Of a DNA stretch of 16,898 bases, positions 1 to 7,675 are shown piece by piece. Source of the DNA: Serpentinimonas sp. (GTDB lineage: Bacteria; Pseudomonadota; Gammaproteobacteria; Burkholderiales; Burkholderiaceae_C); assembly GCA_025458665.1 (NCBI GenBank), contig JALOSG010000026.1, positions 1 to 16,898 of the forward strand, read 5' to 3'. The notes under the pieces are model-generated. The model had not been told where the DNA came from, did no database searches, and saw nothing but the letters and a program-made list of their open reading frames with translations. Position 1 is the first letter of the stretch; every line of letters begins with the position of its first letter. A program made the position numbers and the translations under genes.

Positions 1-543
1 CTCTGGGTCAATATGGTGAGCTCGGTGGCCCTGGCCATGGTGCTGGCGTTCGAGCCTACCGAATCGGGGACCATGCGGCGCCCACCCCGTCCGCCTTCGG
101 AGCCCATGCTCACACCCTTCATCGTCTGGCGCATCCTGCTGGTCTCTGCGCTGTTCCTGAGCGGTATTTTTGGCGTGTTCCAGTGGGCGGTAGCGCAGGG
201 CTACAGCGTGGAAATGGCGCGTACTCTGGCTGTGAACACGCTGGTGGCCATGGAAGTGTTCTACCTGTTCAGCGTACGCTACCTCACCGCACCCTCGTTC
301 ACGCTGGTGGGTCTTCAGGGTACCCCCCGGGTCCTGCTGGCCGTGGCGGGTGTGTTGCTGCTGCAAGCAGGTTTCACCTACCTGCCCTTCATGCACACAT
401 TGTTCGGCACCCAGCCCCTGCCCCCGCTGATGTTGCTGCTGTGCGCGGCACTGGGCGGTTTGGTGCTGGGAGTGCTGGAACTAGAGAAAGCCCTCCTGCG
501 GCGCTGGCGGGCGCACCGCATAATGGCGCCGCACCACCCTTAG
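1..543 (+). CDS. Cation-transporting P-type ATPase, C-terminal part (5' end outside window)
   Basis: The frame is open from the first base and stops at 541-543, so about 180 C-terminal residues are visible. They begin with LWVNMVSSVALAMVLAFEPTE, a close match to the M6 region of PacL/Ca2+-type P2 ATPases (a conserved LWVN, then a leucine/alanine-rich segment ending in FEP). An RPPRPPSEP-like cytoplasmic loop follows, then four hydrophobic segments (roughly residues 40-60, 74-95, 106-130 and 138-156) and a basic tail. This is the Cation_ATPase_C domain. The phosphorylation (DKTGT) and nucleotide-binding domains lie upstream of the window. The enzyme would pump a cation across the inner membrane using ATP; the ion cannot be assigned from this part. 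The sigma-factor gene begins 19 bp downstream on the same strand, so co-transcription is possible. Confidence 0.88.
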   Translation, partial: LWVNMVSSVALAMVLAFEPTESGTMRRPPRPPSEPMLTPFIVWRILLVSALFLSGIFGVFQWAVAQGYSVEMARTLAVNTLVAMEVFYLFSVRYLTAPSFTLVGLQGTPRVLLAVAGVLLLQAGFTYLPFMHTLFGTQPLPPLMLLLCAALGGLVLGVLELEKALLRRWRAHRIMAPHHP

Positions 544-562
544 CCGCTATCTTGCTGCCCCT

Positions 563-1132
563 GTGACCGATCCCAACGATTTCGCCCACCAGGTGTCTCT
601 GCACCTGAACTACCTGCGCAAGTTTGCCCGGCTGCAATTGCGTAACGAAGCCTGGGCCGAGGACGCAGTGTCCGAGACCGTGCTCGCTGCCCTGGCCAAG
701 CCGCAAGCCTTCGGGCAGCGGTCGCAACTCAAGACCTGGCTGGTGGGCATACTCAAGTTCAAGATCATCGATACCCTGCGCCAGCACCAGCGCGAGGTGA
801 CTCTGGATCCGCAAGACGACGATACCCAGTCCGACCCACTTGAACTCATGGCCTTCAAGGCCGATGGGCACCACACCCAGGCACCTGCCGACTGGGGCAA
901 TCCGGAACAGGATCTCAGCCACCAGCAGTTCATGGAGGTGCTGGAGGCCTGCACCGAGAAACTACCCGCCGTCCAGGGCCGGCTGTTCCTGATGCGGGAA
1001 TGGCTGGAGTTGTCCAGCGAGGAGATCTGTAAGGAACTCGCGATAACCCCGACGAATCTGTATGTACAACTGCACCGTGCCCGCCTGCGTCTGCGGGAAT
1101 GCCTGGAACTGAACTGGTTTGGCGCCCGATGA
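563..1132 (+). CDS. ECF-type sigma-70 family RNA polymerase sigma factor
   Basis: This 189-residue protein uses a GTG start, the first start codon in its frame; no good ribosome site precedes it. Residues about 12-80 form sigma region 2, with an acidic helix (AEDAVSETVLAAL, 31-43) and the region 2.3/2.4-like KTWLVGILKFKIIDTLRQHQ (57-76). An acidic linker covers 80-118. Region 4 with its helix-turn-helix lies at about 125-182 (SSEEICKELAITPTNLYVQL at 151-170). There are no regions 1 or 3, as expected for an ECF factor. Its stop overlaps the start of the next gene by 4 bases (ATGA, 1129-1132). That gene encodes a zinc-type anti-sigma protein, the usual arrangement for a stress-responsive pair. 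Betaproteobacterial pairs of this kind include neisserial sigma-E/MseR, which controls methionine sulfoxide reductase. A shared regulon here is only a guess. Confidence 0.88.
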   Translation: MTDPNDFAHQVSLHLNYLRKFARLQLRNEAWAEDAVSETVLAALAKPQAFGQRSQLKTWLVGILKFKIIDTLRQHQREVTLDPQDDDTQSDPLELMAFKADGHHTQAPADWGNPEQDLSHQQFMEVLEACTEKLPAVQGRLFLMREWLELSSEEICKELAITPTNLYVQLHRARLRLRECLELNWFGAR

Positions 1133-1377
1133 ACCGTCTGCTGCGACAACTGCCACTCATGCGCAACTGCAAGGAGGTGTCGGCCCTGCTGGTGGCCAGG
1201 GAGGACCGCGACCTGCCCTGGGCTGAGCGCGCTGCCCTGCGTGTGCACATGGCCATCTGCCAGGCCTGCCCGCGCTTCGAGGCGCAGATGCTCACCATGC
1301 GCAACGCCATGCGACAGTGGCGACACTACAGCGAAGACGCCCCCGATCCAGGAACGGGCACACCGCCCGGCCCCTGA
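1129..1377 (+). CDS. Putative zinc-binding anti-sigma factor (zf-HC2 / ZAS type)
   Basis: This is an 82-residue protein. I chose the ATG at 1129 because it forms an ATGA overlap with the sigma-factor stop; an in-frame ATG at 1099 lies inside the sigma gene and is unlikely. Residues C14, H40, C44 and C47 give the C...H-x3-C-x2-C pattern of zinc-associated anti-sigma proteins. In this family zinc holds the fold that binds the sigma factor, and oxidation or metal stress releases it in some members. The protein is all cytoplasmic, with no membrane segment, so a soluble redox or metal sensor is more likely than an envelope sensor. The tail after residue about 65 is proline/glycine-rich. The role as partner of the upstream sigma factor is inferred from the motif and the overlap. 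Confidence 0.82.
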   Translation: MNRLLRQLPLMRNCKEVSALLVAREDRDLPWAERAALRVHMAICQACPRFEAQMLTMRNAMRQWRHYSEDAPDPGTGTPPGP

Positions 1378-1426
1378 CGCGTAAAATCTGAGGCTCTACA
1401 CCAACGCCAGCCTCTGGATCTACACC

Positions 1427-1912
1427 ATGAAACGCTGCCCTCTAGCCCGCACTGTGGCGGGCCGTTCCGCTTCTGTTTTTTCTGCCGTACACACCACACG
1501 CATTCTTGCCGGATGGCTGGTTGTGATTGCCTCCAGCGCCCTGGTCAGCCCCGGGCCCGCACTGGCACAAAGCACCAGCAGCGCTGCCGCTCCCGCCAAC
1601 CCGCTGGACCAGCGCAGCCGCCAGTTCCCCGCCGATGCCCGCCGCGGCATCCTGCAAGTGGCCGCGGCCAACGTCATCCAGATGGACGGCAAGCCCGACC
1701 GGCTGGCGCCCGGCGCCCGCATCCGCGACGCCCAGAACCGCATCGTGCTGACCGGCGCTCTGGTGGGCCAGACCCTGCGCGTGAACTACACCCGCGAAAC
1801 CGGCGGGCAGGTGCACGAGGTTTGGATACTCACCGCCGAAGAAGCCGCCCAGAAGCGGGCTGGCAACAACGATCTGGTGCAGCGGAACTTCCGTTTCGCC
1901 TCGGAAGACTGA
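1427..1912 (+). CDS. Conserved small exported protein of unknown function upstream of miaB
   Basis: This 161-residue protein belongs to no family I recognise. The N-terminus is basic (KR at 2-3, R8, R13) and is followed by a hydrophobic stretch at about 27-43 ending in PALAQS near residue 48. It looks like a long Sec signal peptide with cleavage after ALA. The mature part starts with a low-complexity Ser/Ala/Pro stretch. About 85 residues with alternating hydrophobic positions follow (RRGILQVAAANVIQMDGKPD, then LAPGARIRDAQNRIVL), suggesting a small beta-rich periplasmic domain. There are no cysteines in the mature part. miaB starts 12 bp after the stop, so the two are probably co-transcribed. 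A TAAAAT -10-like hexamer lies at 1382-1387, but I see no convincing -35. A functional link to tRNA modification is not implied. Confidence 0.7.
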   Translation: MKRCPLARTVAGRSASVFSAVHTTRILAGWLVVIASSALVSPGPALAQSTSSAAAPANPLDQRSRQFPADARRGILQVAAANVIQMDGKPDRLAPGARIRDAQNRIVLTGALVGQTLRVNYTRETGGQVHEVWILTAEEAAQKRAGNNDLVQRNFRFASED

Positions 1913-1924
1913 GCGGGGCGCACC

Positions 1925-3274
1925 ATGACCAAGAAAGTATTCATCAAGACCTTCGGCTGCCAGATGAACGAGTACGACTCGGACAAGATGGCTGACGTGC
2001 TGGGCGCCGCGCAGGGCTACGAGCCCACGCAGGACGTGGAAGAAGCCGACCTCATCCTCTTTAACACCTGCTCGGTGCGCGAGAAAGCGCAGGAAAAAGT
2101 GTTCTCCGACCTGGGCCGGGTGAAGCACCTGAAGAAGAAGGGGGTGCTCATTGGCGTGGGTGGCTGCGTAGCCAGCCAGGAAGGCGCCGAGATCATCCAG
2201 CGTGCGCCCTTTGTGGACGTGGTGTTTGGCCCGCAAACCCTGCACCGCCTGCCTGAACTGCTCAACGCCCGGGTGGCACAGGCGCGCCCGCAGGTGGACA
2301 TCAGCTTCCCCGAGATCGAGAAATTCGACCATCTGCCTCCCGCGCGGGTGGAAGGTGCCAGCGCCTTCGTGAGCATCATGGAAGGTTGCAGCAAGTACTG
2401 CAGCTACTGCGTGGTGCCCTACACCCGCGGCGAGGAAGTGAACCGCCCGCTGGACGATGTGCTGGTGGAAGTGGCTGGCCTGGCCGATCAGGGCGTGAAG
2501 GAAATCACGCTGCTGGGGCAGAACGTGAACGCCTACCGGGGCGCCATGGGCGGCACCACCGAGATCGCCGACTTCGCGCTGCTGCTGGAACTGGTGGCCG
2601 AGATTCCGGGCATCGAGCGCATCCGCTACACCACCAGCCACCCCAACGAATTCACCCAGCGCCTGATCGACGCCTACGCGAAAGTGCCGCAACTGGTGAG
2701 CCACCTGCACCTGCCGGTGCAGCACGGCTCCGACCGTATCCTCATGGCCATGAAGCGCGGCTACACGGCCATGGAATACAAGAGCACCATCAGGAAGCTG
2801 CGCGCCATCCGGCCCGAACTGTCGCTCAGCAGCGACTTCATCGTCGGCTTCCCCGGCGAGACCGACGAAGACTTCGGCAAGATGATGCGGCTCATTGAAG
2901 ACGTGGGCTTCGACAGCAGCTTCAGCTTTATCTTCAGCCCGCGCCCGGGCACACCCGCCGCCAACCTGGCCGACGACACCCCACACGAGGTGAAGTTGAA
3001 GCGCCTGCAACACCTGCAAGCCACCATCGAGGACAACGTGCGCCGCATCAGCGCCAGCCGCGAAGGCACGGTGCAGCGCATCCTAGTGGAAGGCCCCTCG
3101 CGCAAGAACGCGCAGGAGCTCATGGGCCGCACCGCCTGCAACCGCATCGTGAATTTCGATGGCGGGCCACTGAGTGCCCGGCTGGTGGGCCAGATGATCG
3201 ATGTGCGCATCACCCAGGCGTTGCCGCACTCCCTGCGCGGCGAAGTGCTGGTGAAGGAAGCCGAAGCGGCCTGA
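1925..3274 (+). CDS. miaB: tRNA-2-methylthio-N6-dimethylallyladenosine synthase MiaB
   Basis: MiaB is a radical-SAM methylthiotransferase. It adds a methylthio group to i6A37 in tRNAs that read UNN codons, using two [4Fe-4S] clusters. The 449 residues match the usual length. The N-terminal UPF0004 domain carries cysteines C12 (KTFGCQMNEYDSD), C49 (FNTCSVRE) and C81 (GVGGCVAS), which bind the auxiliary cluster. The radical-SAM motif CSKYCSYC places C155, C159 and C162 for the SAM-binding cluster. The C-terminal about 65 residues form a TRAM RNA-binding domain. The ATG at 1925 gives the expected MTKKVFIKTFGCQMN start. The gene follows the small exported protein by 12 bp and converges on ffh with only 15 bp between the two coding regions. 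Confidence 0.97.
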   Translation: MTKKVFIKTFGCQMNEYDSDKMADVLGAAQGYEPTQDVEEADLILFNTCSVREKAQEKVFSDLGRVKHLKKKGVLIGVGGCVASQEGAEIIQRAPFVDVVFGPQTLHRLPELLNARVAQARPQVDISFPEIEKFDHLPPARVEGASAFVSIMEGCSKYCSYCVVPYTRGEEVNRPLDDVLVEVAGLADQGVKEITLLGQNVNAYRGAMGGTTEIADFALLLELVAEIPGIERIRYTTSHPNEFTQRLIDAYAKVPQLVSHLHLPVQHGSDRILMAMKRGYTAMEYKSTIRKLRAIRPELSLSSDFIVGFPGETDEDFGKMMRLIEDVGFDSSFSFIFSPRPGTPAANLADDTPHEVKLKRLQHLQATIEDNVRRISASREGTVQRILVEGPSRKNAQELMGRTACNRIVNFDGGPLSARLVGQMIDVRITQALPHSLRGEVLVKEAEAA

Positions 3275-3291
3275 ACGGCACCGGCCGCTTT
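3264..3291. terminator. Hairpin shared by the convergent miaB and ffh ends
   Basis: AAGCGGCC (3264-3271) is the exact reverse complement of GGCCGCTT (3283-3290). This gives an 8-bp stem with an 11-base loop. A third T follows on the plus strand, so the U-tract is weak, and on the minus strand only two T's follow. The loop contains the miaB stop codon (3272-3274), and the right arm ends at the ffh stop (3290-3292). This could end transcription from both sides, but efficiency is uncertain without a longer U-tract. Confidence 0.4.
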
Positions 3292-4657
3292 ACATGCCAG
3301 GCAGTTTGGGCATGCCGGGCATGCCGCCCATGCGCTTGAGCATTTTCATCATGCCCCCGCCCTTCATCTTCTTCATCATGCCCTGCATCTGCTCAAATTC
3401 CTTGAGCAGGCGGTTCACTTCCTGCACGTGAACCCCGGCGCCGGCGGCTATGCGCCGCTTGCGCGTGGCCTTCAGCAGTTCGGGTTTGCGGCGCTCCTGC
3501 GGCGTCATGCTGCAAATGATGCCTTCCTTGCGGCGGATGTCTTTCTCGGCGCGGCCCATGTCCACCTCGCCGGCCTTGGCGGCCATCTGCGCCGGCAGCT
3601 TGTCCATGAAGCTGCTCAGGCCGCCCATGCTCTTCATCTGGCGGATCTGGTCCAGGAAATCTTCCAGATCGAAGCCGCCACCGCTCTTGACTTTGGCCGC
3701 CAGCTTCTGCGCGGCGGCCATGTCCACGCCCGCGGTCACCTGCTCCACCAGCGCCACGATGTCGCCCATGCCCAGCACGCGGCCGGCGTGGCGGTCGGCA
3801 TCGAAAATCTCCAGCCCGTCGAGCTTCTCGCTCACACCGGCAAACTTGATGGGCGCGCCCGCCACCGCCCGCACCGACAGCGCGGCACCCCCGCGCGAAT
3901 CGCCATCGAGCTTGGTCAGCACAATGCCGGTGAGCGGCAGGGCCTCCTTGAAGGCGCGCGCGGTGTTCACCGCGTCCTGGCCCTGCATGGCGTCCACCAC
4001 GAACAGCGTCTCCACCGGATTGAGCGCCTGGTGCAGCTGGCGTATCTCGGCCATCAGCGCTTCGTCAATGGCCAGGCGGCCGGCGGTGTCCACCAGCAGC
4101 ACGTCGAAGTAGTGTTTTTTGGCGTAGTCCAGCGCGGCGCGGGCAATGTCCAGCGGCCTCTGGTCCGGCGTGCTGGGAAACCACTCGGCGCCGGCCTGCG
4201 CCGTCACGGTCTTGAGCTGCTCGATAGCGGCCGGGCGGTACACGTCGCCCGATACGGTGAGCACCTTCTTCTTGCGCTTTTCTATCAGGTGCTTGGCCAG
4301 CTTGGCCGTGGTGGTGGTTTTACCCGCGCCCTGCAGGCCCGCCATCAGGATGACCGCCGGCGGCTGGGCCGCCAGGTTGATATCGCTCACCCCCTCGCCC
4401 ATGGTGGCGGCCAGCTCGCGCTGAATGATGCCCACCAGCGCCTGCCCCGGTGTGAGGGAACCCACCACCTCCTGGCCGAGCGCCTTCTCCTTCACCCGTG
4501 CAATGAAGTCGCGTACCACCGGCAGCGCCACGTCGGCTTCCAGCAGGGCCATGCGGACCTCGCGCATCATGTCGGCCACGTTGGACTCGGTGATGCGGGC
4601 CTGGCCACGCATCTCCTTGACCAGGCGGGACATTCTTTCGGTAAGGGCTGAGGCCAT
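3290..4657 (-). CDS. ffh: Signal recognition particle protein Ffh (SRP54)
   Basis: Ffh binds 4.5S RNA and signal peptides emerging from the ribosome, then docks at FtsY to deliver inner-membrane proteins. The 455 residues are normal length. The N domain covers about 1-90 (ARITESNVADMMREVRMALL at 20-39). The SRP GTPase G domain covers about 100-295: P-loop GLQGAGKTTTT at 107-117, DTAGR at 190-194, TKLDGD at 248-253. The methionine-rich M domain starts near 325 and ends in a glycine/methionine/lysine tail (GGMPGMPKLPGM). The start MASALTERMSRLVKEMRGQA is typical of the family. The region before the ATG has no clear Shine-Dalgarno sequence. The gene is convergent with miaB and divergent from a ypjD-like gene; the ffh-ypjD neighbourhood is also found in Escherichia coli. 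Confidence 0.97.
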   Translation of the reverse strand: MASALTERMSRLVKEMRGQARITESNVADMMREVRMALLEADVALPVVRDFIARVKEKALGQEVVGSLTPGQALVGIIQRELAATMGEGVSDINLAAQPPAVILMAGLQGAGKTTTTAKLAKHLIEKRKKKVLTVSGDVYRPAAIEQLKTVTAQAGAEWFPSTPDQRPLDIARAALDYAKKHYFDVLLVDTAGRLAIDEALMAEIRQLHQALNPVETLFVVDAMQGQDAVNTARAFKEALPLTGIVLTKLDGDSRGGAALSVRAVAGAPIKFAGVSEKLDGLEIFDADRHAGRVLGMGDIVALVEQVTAGVDMAAAQKLAAKVKSGGGFDLEDFLDQIRQMKSMGGLSSFMDKLPAQMAAKAGEVDMGRAEKDIRRKEGIICSMTPQERRKPELLKATRKRRIAAGAGVHVQEVNRLLKEFEQMQGMMKKMKGGGMMKMLKRMGGMPGMPKLPGM

Positions 4658-4730
4658 GGGGGAGTCCGGAAAACGTTGCGATTGACCGATGGGTCGGCGA
4701 AAACGGCGGCAAGGCCGTTAAACTGTGAGG

Positions 4731-5528
4731 ATGATTTTAGCCGCGAGCCCCTGGTGGAGCACGGTGCCGGCGCTGGGCGCTGCACTGGGCTATCTGCTGC
4801 TTGCGCTGGCCAATTCCCGCATGCCGCGCCCGTCGGCGGGCGCCCTCATGGCGCTGGTGTGGCTGCTGCACGCCTTGGCTCTGGGCATGGCGCTGGGCGC
4901 CCAGCCCGCGCGCTTCGGGTTCGCTCCCGCACTGTCGGTCATGGCGTGGCTGGTATTTACCGTACACGCCATCGAAAGCCGCCTATACCCCCAACTGCAC
5001 ACCCGCCGCGCGCTGGCCGCGCTGGGAGCCGGGGCCGTGCTGCTGGCGCTGGTCTTTCCCGGTTCCGACTACCCCGACCTGCGCTCCAACTGGTTGCCGC
5101 TGCACTGGGCGCTGGGCATAGCCGCCTATGGGCTGCTGGCGGTGGCGGTGGTGCACGCCTGGTTCATGCAACGGGCTGAGAAATCCATCCGCCAGGGCGC
5201 GCCGCAGGGCGAAGTCACGCTGCCCCTGCTGGCTCTGGAACGGCTTACCTTCCGCTTCGTGGCAGCCGGCTTCGTTCTGCTCACTGGCACCTTGCTGGCG
5301 GGCTGGTATTTCACCGAACTGCTGGGTCCGCATGGGTGGGCCTGGACCCACAAGACGGTGTTCACCGTCCTGTCCTGGGCCGTATTGGGTCTTCTGCTGC
5401 TGGGCCGCTGGCAGTGGGGCTGGCGGGGCCGTTTTGCCGTACGCATGCTCTACGCAGGGGCTGCGCTTCTGCTGCTGGGCTATGTGGGCACCCGGTTCGT
5501 CATCGAAGTGGTGCTGCAGCGCTCATGA
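4731..5528 (+). CDS. Inner-membrane cytochrome c assembly (CcsA/YpjD-like) protein
   Basis: The protein has 265 residues from the ATG at 4731. A GTG two codons upstream (4725) is an alternative, but GTGAGG at 4725-4730 looks more like ribosome-binding sequence. About eight hydrophobic helices are visible (near 8-28, 38-57, 64-84, 96-110, 124-144, 175-192, 208-224 and 238-256). Conserved-looking histidines sit in LPLHWALG (H125) and WTHKTVFTVLSW (H207), as in CcsA/CcmC-type proteins where such residues bind heme. The position next to ffh, in the opposite direction, is the place of E. coli ypjD. The real function of YpjD-type proteins is poorly defined, so a role in heme delivery is inferred only from the fold. 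It is the first gene of a five-gene run; its stop overlaps the next start by 4 bases (5525-5528). Confidence 0.85.
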   Translation: MILAASPWWSTVPALGAALGYLLLALANSRMPRPSAGALMALVWLLHALALGMALGAQPARFGFAPALSVMAWLVFTVHAIESRLYPQLHTRRALAALGAGAVLLALVFPGSDYPDLRSNWLPLHWALGIAAYGLLAVAVVHAWFMQRAEKSIRQGAPQGEVTLPLLALERLTFRFVAAGFVLLTGTLLAGWYFTELLGPHGWAWTHKTVFTVLSWAVLGLLLLGRWQWGWRGRFAVRMLYAGAALLLLGYVGTRFVIEVVLQRS

Positions 5529-5785
5529 AATACCTCCTCGTTCTCGCTGTCGTACTGGTAGCTTTCTACATTTGGCGCACCAACCGCGAGCGAGCCTGGG
5601 AAGAAGCGGTTGCCAAGGAGTCCCAGCGGCATGCCGCCAAGCCGCGCCACCCTGGCCAGCCGGCGCCGCCCGCTCAAATGGTGGTGTGCCACCATTGCGG
5701 CCTGCACCTCCCTCGTGCCGAATCGGTGGAAGGCAGCCTCGGGCATTACTGCAGCCCGGAGCACCGCCGACTCAGCGACAGTTGA
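5525..5785 (+). CDS. PP0621-like small membrane-anchored protein with a cysteine (zinc-like) motif
   Basis: This protein has 86 residues. I chose the ATG at 5525 because it makes an ATGA overlap with the preceding gene; the longer in-frame reading would lie within that gene. Residues about 3-17 (YLLVLAVVLVAFYIW) form one membrane segment. A charged, proline-rich linker follows, then a C-terminal motif C-x2-C (VCHHCGLHLP) followed about 20 residues later by HYCSPEHRR. The cysteine and histidine spacing suggests a small zinc ribbon facing the cytoplasm. This is the pattern of the PP0621 family, which is often found beside pilS in beta- and gammaproteobacteria. Its function is unknown. PilS starts 24 bp downstream, so a link with type IV pilus control is possible but unproven. 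Confidence 0.8.
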   Translation: MKYLLVLAVVLVAFYIWRTNRERAWEEAVAKESQRHAAKPRHPGQPAPPAQMVVCHHCGLHLPRAESVEGSLGHYCSPEHRRLSDS

Positions 5786-5809
5786 TCCCTGGTCCGGCCA
5801 GTTCCGACC

Positions 5810-7675
5810 ATGGCATTCCGGTCCCGTCACCCTGCGCCCGAGGAATCGGCCAGCGGGAAACAAGCGTCTCGGTCGCGGCCGCACTCGGGCTTTGCGCCTT
5901 CGTGGTTCCTGCCCCAAGGCGACTCTTCCCGCCGCGCCGTGCCTGTGCGCCCTTCCCCCACCCCGTCGTCTCCCCGCTTGTGGGCCTATCTGATGTGGGC
6001 GCGGGTTTTCATCGCAGCCATGCTGGTGCTGCTGCACCTCTACATCTACCTGCAGGACCAACGCCAGTTCTGGCTGGCCTTGCTGTGCGGCGCTTACCTG
6101 GTGGCCACGGTGGTGGTGCTGGCAAGGGCGAAGATTCCCATCAGCAGCGAGGTCTGGTCTCCGCGCTGGGCCATGACTCTGTGGGTCGATCTGGCCGTCT
6201 TCGCCGTGCTGCAATGGTTCCAGCAGGGTGGAATCAACTACACGCCACTGTTTGCCCTGCCGGTGTTGCTGGCCTCCATGCTGGGGCCTCTTTTGCTGGC
6301 GCTGGGTGGCGCCGCAGTGGCCACCCTGGTGCTATTGGCACAGGCGTGGTCCAGCACGCTGCAGGACCCTGGCTTGATGACCTCCCGTTTTCTGCAGGCG
6401 GGCCTCACCGGTACGGGTCTGTTCCTCATTGCGTTGCTGGCCAATCAGCTTTCCCTGTGGCTGGCGCGCGAACAGGCGCTGGCCTCGAGCAGCCAGGCAG
6501 CCGCCCGCATGCAGGGCGAGATCAACCAGCTCATTGTCAAAGGGCTCAATGAGGGCGTGCTGGTGATCGATCCCCAAGGAGCGGTGTGGCACGCCAACCC
6601 GGCTGCATGCAGCATGTTGGGGTTGGGGGCGGGGCAGCGGCGCGCCAGCGATGTGCCCCACGCACCTGCCTGGCCCATCCTGCGGGAATGGGTGCGGCAG
6701 TGCTTCTGGATGGACCAGGGCATGGAACAGGAGTTGGTGGTGAACCAGGGTGGAGGAGCCATGCGCAAACTCTACGCCAGGGCCTTTCTCACGGAAGGCC
6801 GTCACCCTCGGCCAGCGGCTTCTGAGGACCCGCACGCGGCAAGTGCGGTCAGCGGGCTGGACGATGACAGCGGCATGTGTGTGGTCTTTCTGGAGGATCT
6901 TCGCGAGGTGGAGGCCCGGGTACGTACCGAGAAACTAGCGGCCATGGGCCGCATGACAGCCGCGGTGGCCCATGAAATTCGTAACCCCCTGGCAGCCATC
7001 ACACAAGCCAACGCGTTGCTGGAGGAAGATGCGGTCCAACCCGCGCAGCAAAAGCTCATCAAGATGATCGGGCAGAACGCCCGGCGCATGGCGCGCACGG
7101 TAGACGACATCCTCAATGTGGTTCGCGCCGAGCAGCGCCCGGTGGCCCACGAAGGCAATACACCAGTGCTGGACGACGCGGTGCGCGAATGCCTGCAAGA
7201 TTGGCTGCAGCAGCACCCCCAGGGTCCCAGGTTGCGGCTGCACCTGGGCTGCACAGGTTCCCGGGTTCACTTCGAGCCCGAGCATTTGCGTCGCGTGCTG
7301 GTGAACCTCCTAGACAACGCCAGCCACCATGCATCGGCCAGCGCCGGGGCTATCGATGTGCGCACCGAGCCGGAGACCGACTCCGCCGGTGGCACGCTGC
7401 AGTTGGTGGTGTGGAGTGACAGCGCTCCGCTGGAAAGCGGAGTCAGCCAGCACCTGTTCGAACCTTTTTTCTCCTCGGACAGCCGCTCCAGCGGGCTGGG
7501 ACTCTACATCTGCCGCGAACTCTGCGAACGTTACCAGGCACACATCGGTCACCGCCGCGAGCCACGCTCAGGCAGGCCGGGCAACGGGTTTGTGGTCAGC
7601 ATTCCCTCCTGGCCGCCTGCGCGCGGCGCAGTGGGCATCATGGCTGGCGCTGGCGCTAACATTACCGGAGCATGA
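5810..7675 (+). CDS. pilS: PilS-type sensor histidine kinase with PAS domain
   Basis: The PilS sensor phosphorylates PilR, which controls pilin transcription through sigma-54. The 621 residues begin with a 55-residue Arg/Ser/Pro-rich tail. Six hydrophobic helices follow between about 62 and 212, then a PAS-like region (about 236-365). The HisKA motif AAVAHEIRNPLAAITQA has phospho-acceptor H388. The HATPase domain carries an N box LVNLLDNASHH (497-507) and a G box SSGLGLYICREL (560-571). The hydrophobic N-terminus, PAS and kinase order match PilS. The start at 5810 has no good ribosome site, and GTG codons at 5939 and 5945, which would shorten the tail, are possible alternatives. The stop overlaps the pilR ATG by 4 bases. 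Identification rests on architecture plus the pilR neighbour. Confidence 0.9.
   Translation: MAFRSRHPAPEESASGKQASRSRPHSGFAPSWFLPQGDSSRRAVPVRPSPTPSSPRLWAYLMWARVFIAAMLVLLHLYIYLQDQRQFWLALLCGAYLVATVVVLARAKIPISSEVWSPRWAMTLWVDLAVFAVLQWFQQGGINYTPLFALPVLLASMLGPLLLALGGAAVATLVLLAQAWSSTLQDPGLMTSRFLQAGLTGTGLFLIALLANQLSLWLAREQALASSSQAAARMQGEINQLIVKGLNEGVLVIDPQGAVWHANPAACSMLGLGAGQRRASDVPHAPAWPILREWVRQCFWMDQGMEQELVVNQGGGAMRKLYARAFLTEGRHPRPAASEDPHAASAVSGLDDDSGMCVVFLEDLREVEARVRTEKLAAMGRMTAAVAHEIRNPLAAITQANALLEEDAVQPAQQKLIKMIGQNARRMARTVDDILNVVRAEQRPVAHEGNTPVLDDAVRECLQDWLQQHPQGPRLRLHLGCTGSRVHFEPEHLRRVLVNLLDNASHHASASAGAIDVRTEPETDSAGGTLQLVVWSDSAPLESGVSQHLFEPFFSSDSRSSGLGLYICRELCERYQAHIGHRREPRSGRPGNGFVVSIPSWPPARGAVGIMAGAGANITGA

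Noticed and set aside
477..503. GGAAC (477-481) as a -35 element of an ECF promoter for the sigma operon
   Set aside because: No matching -10 is found at the usual 16-17 base distance, and the site lies inside the ATPase gene.
1442..3019. A 525-codon open frame on the minus strand opposite miaB
   Set aside because: It spans two clear plus-strand genes and has the same antisense composition artefact; no recognisable motif.
4658..4730. Divergent promoters between ffh and the ypjD-like gene
   Set aside because: A TTGACC at 4682-4687 exists, but no well-spaced -10 could be found on either strand. Promoters must exist nearby, but I cannot place them.
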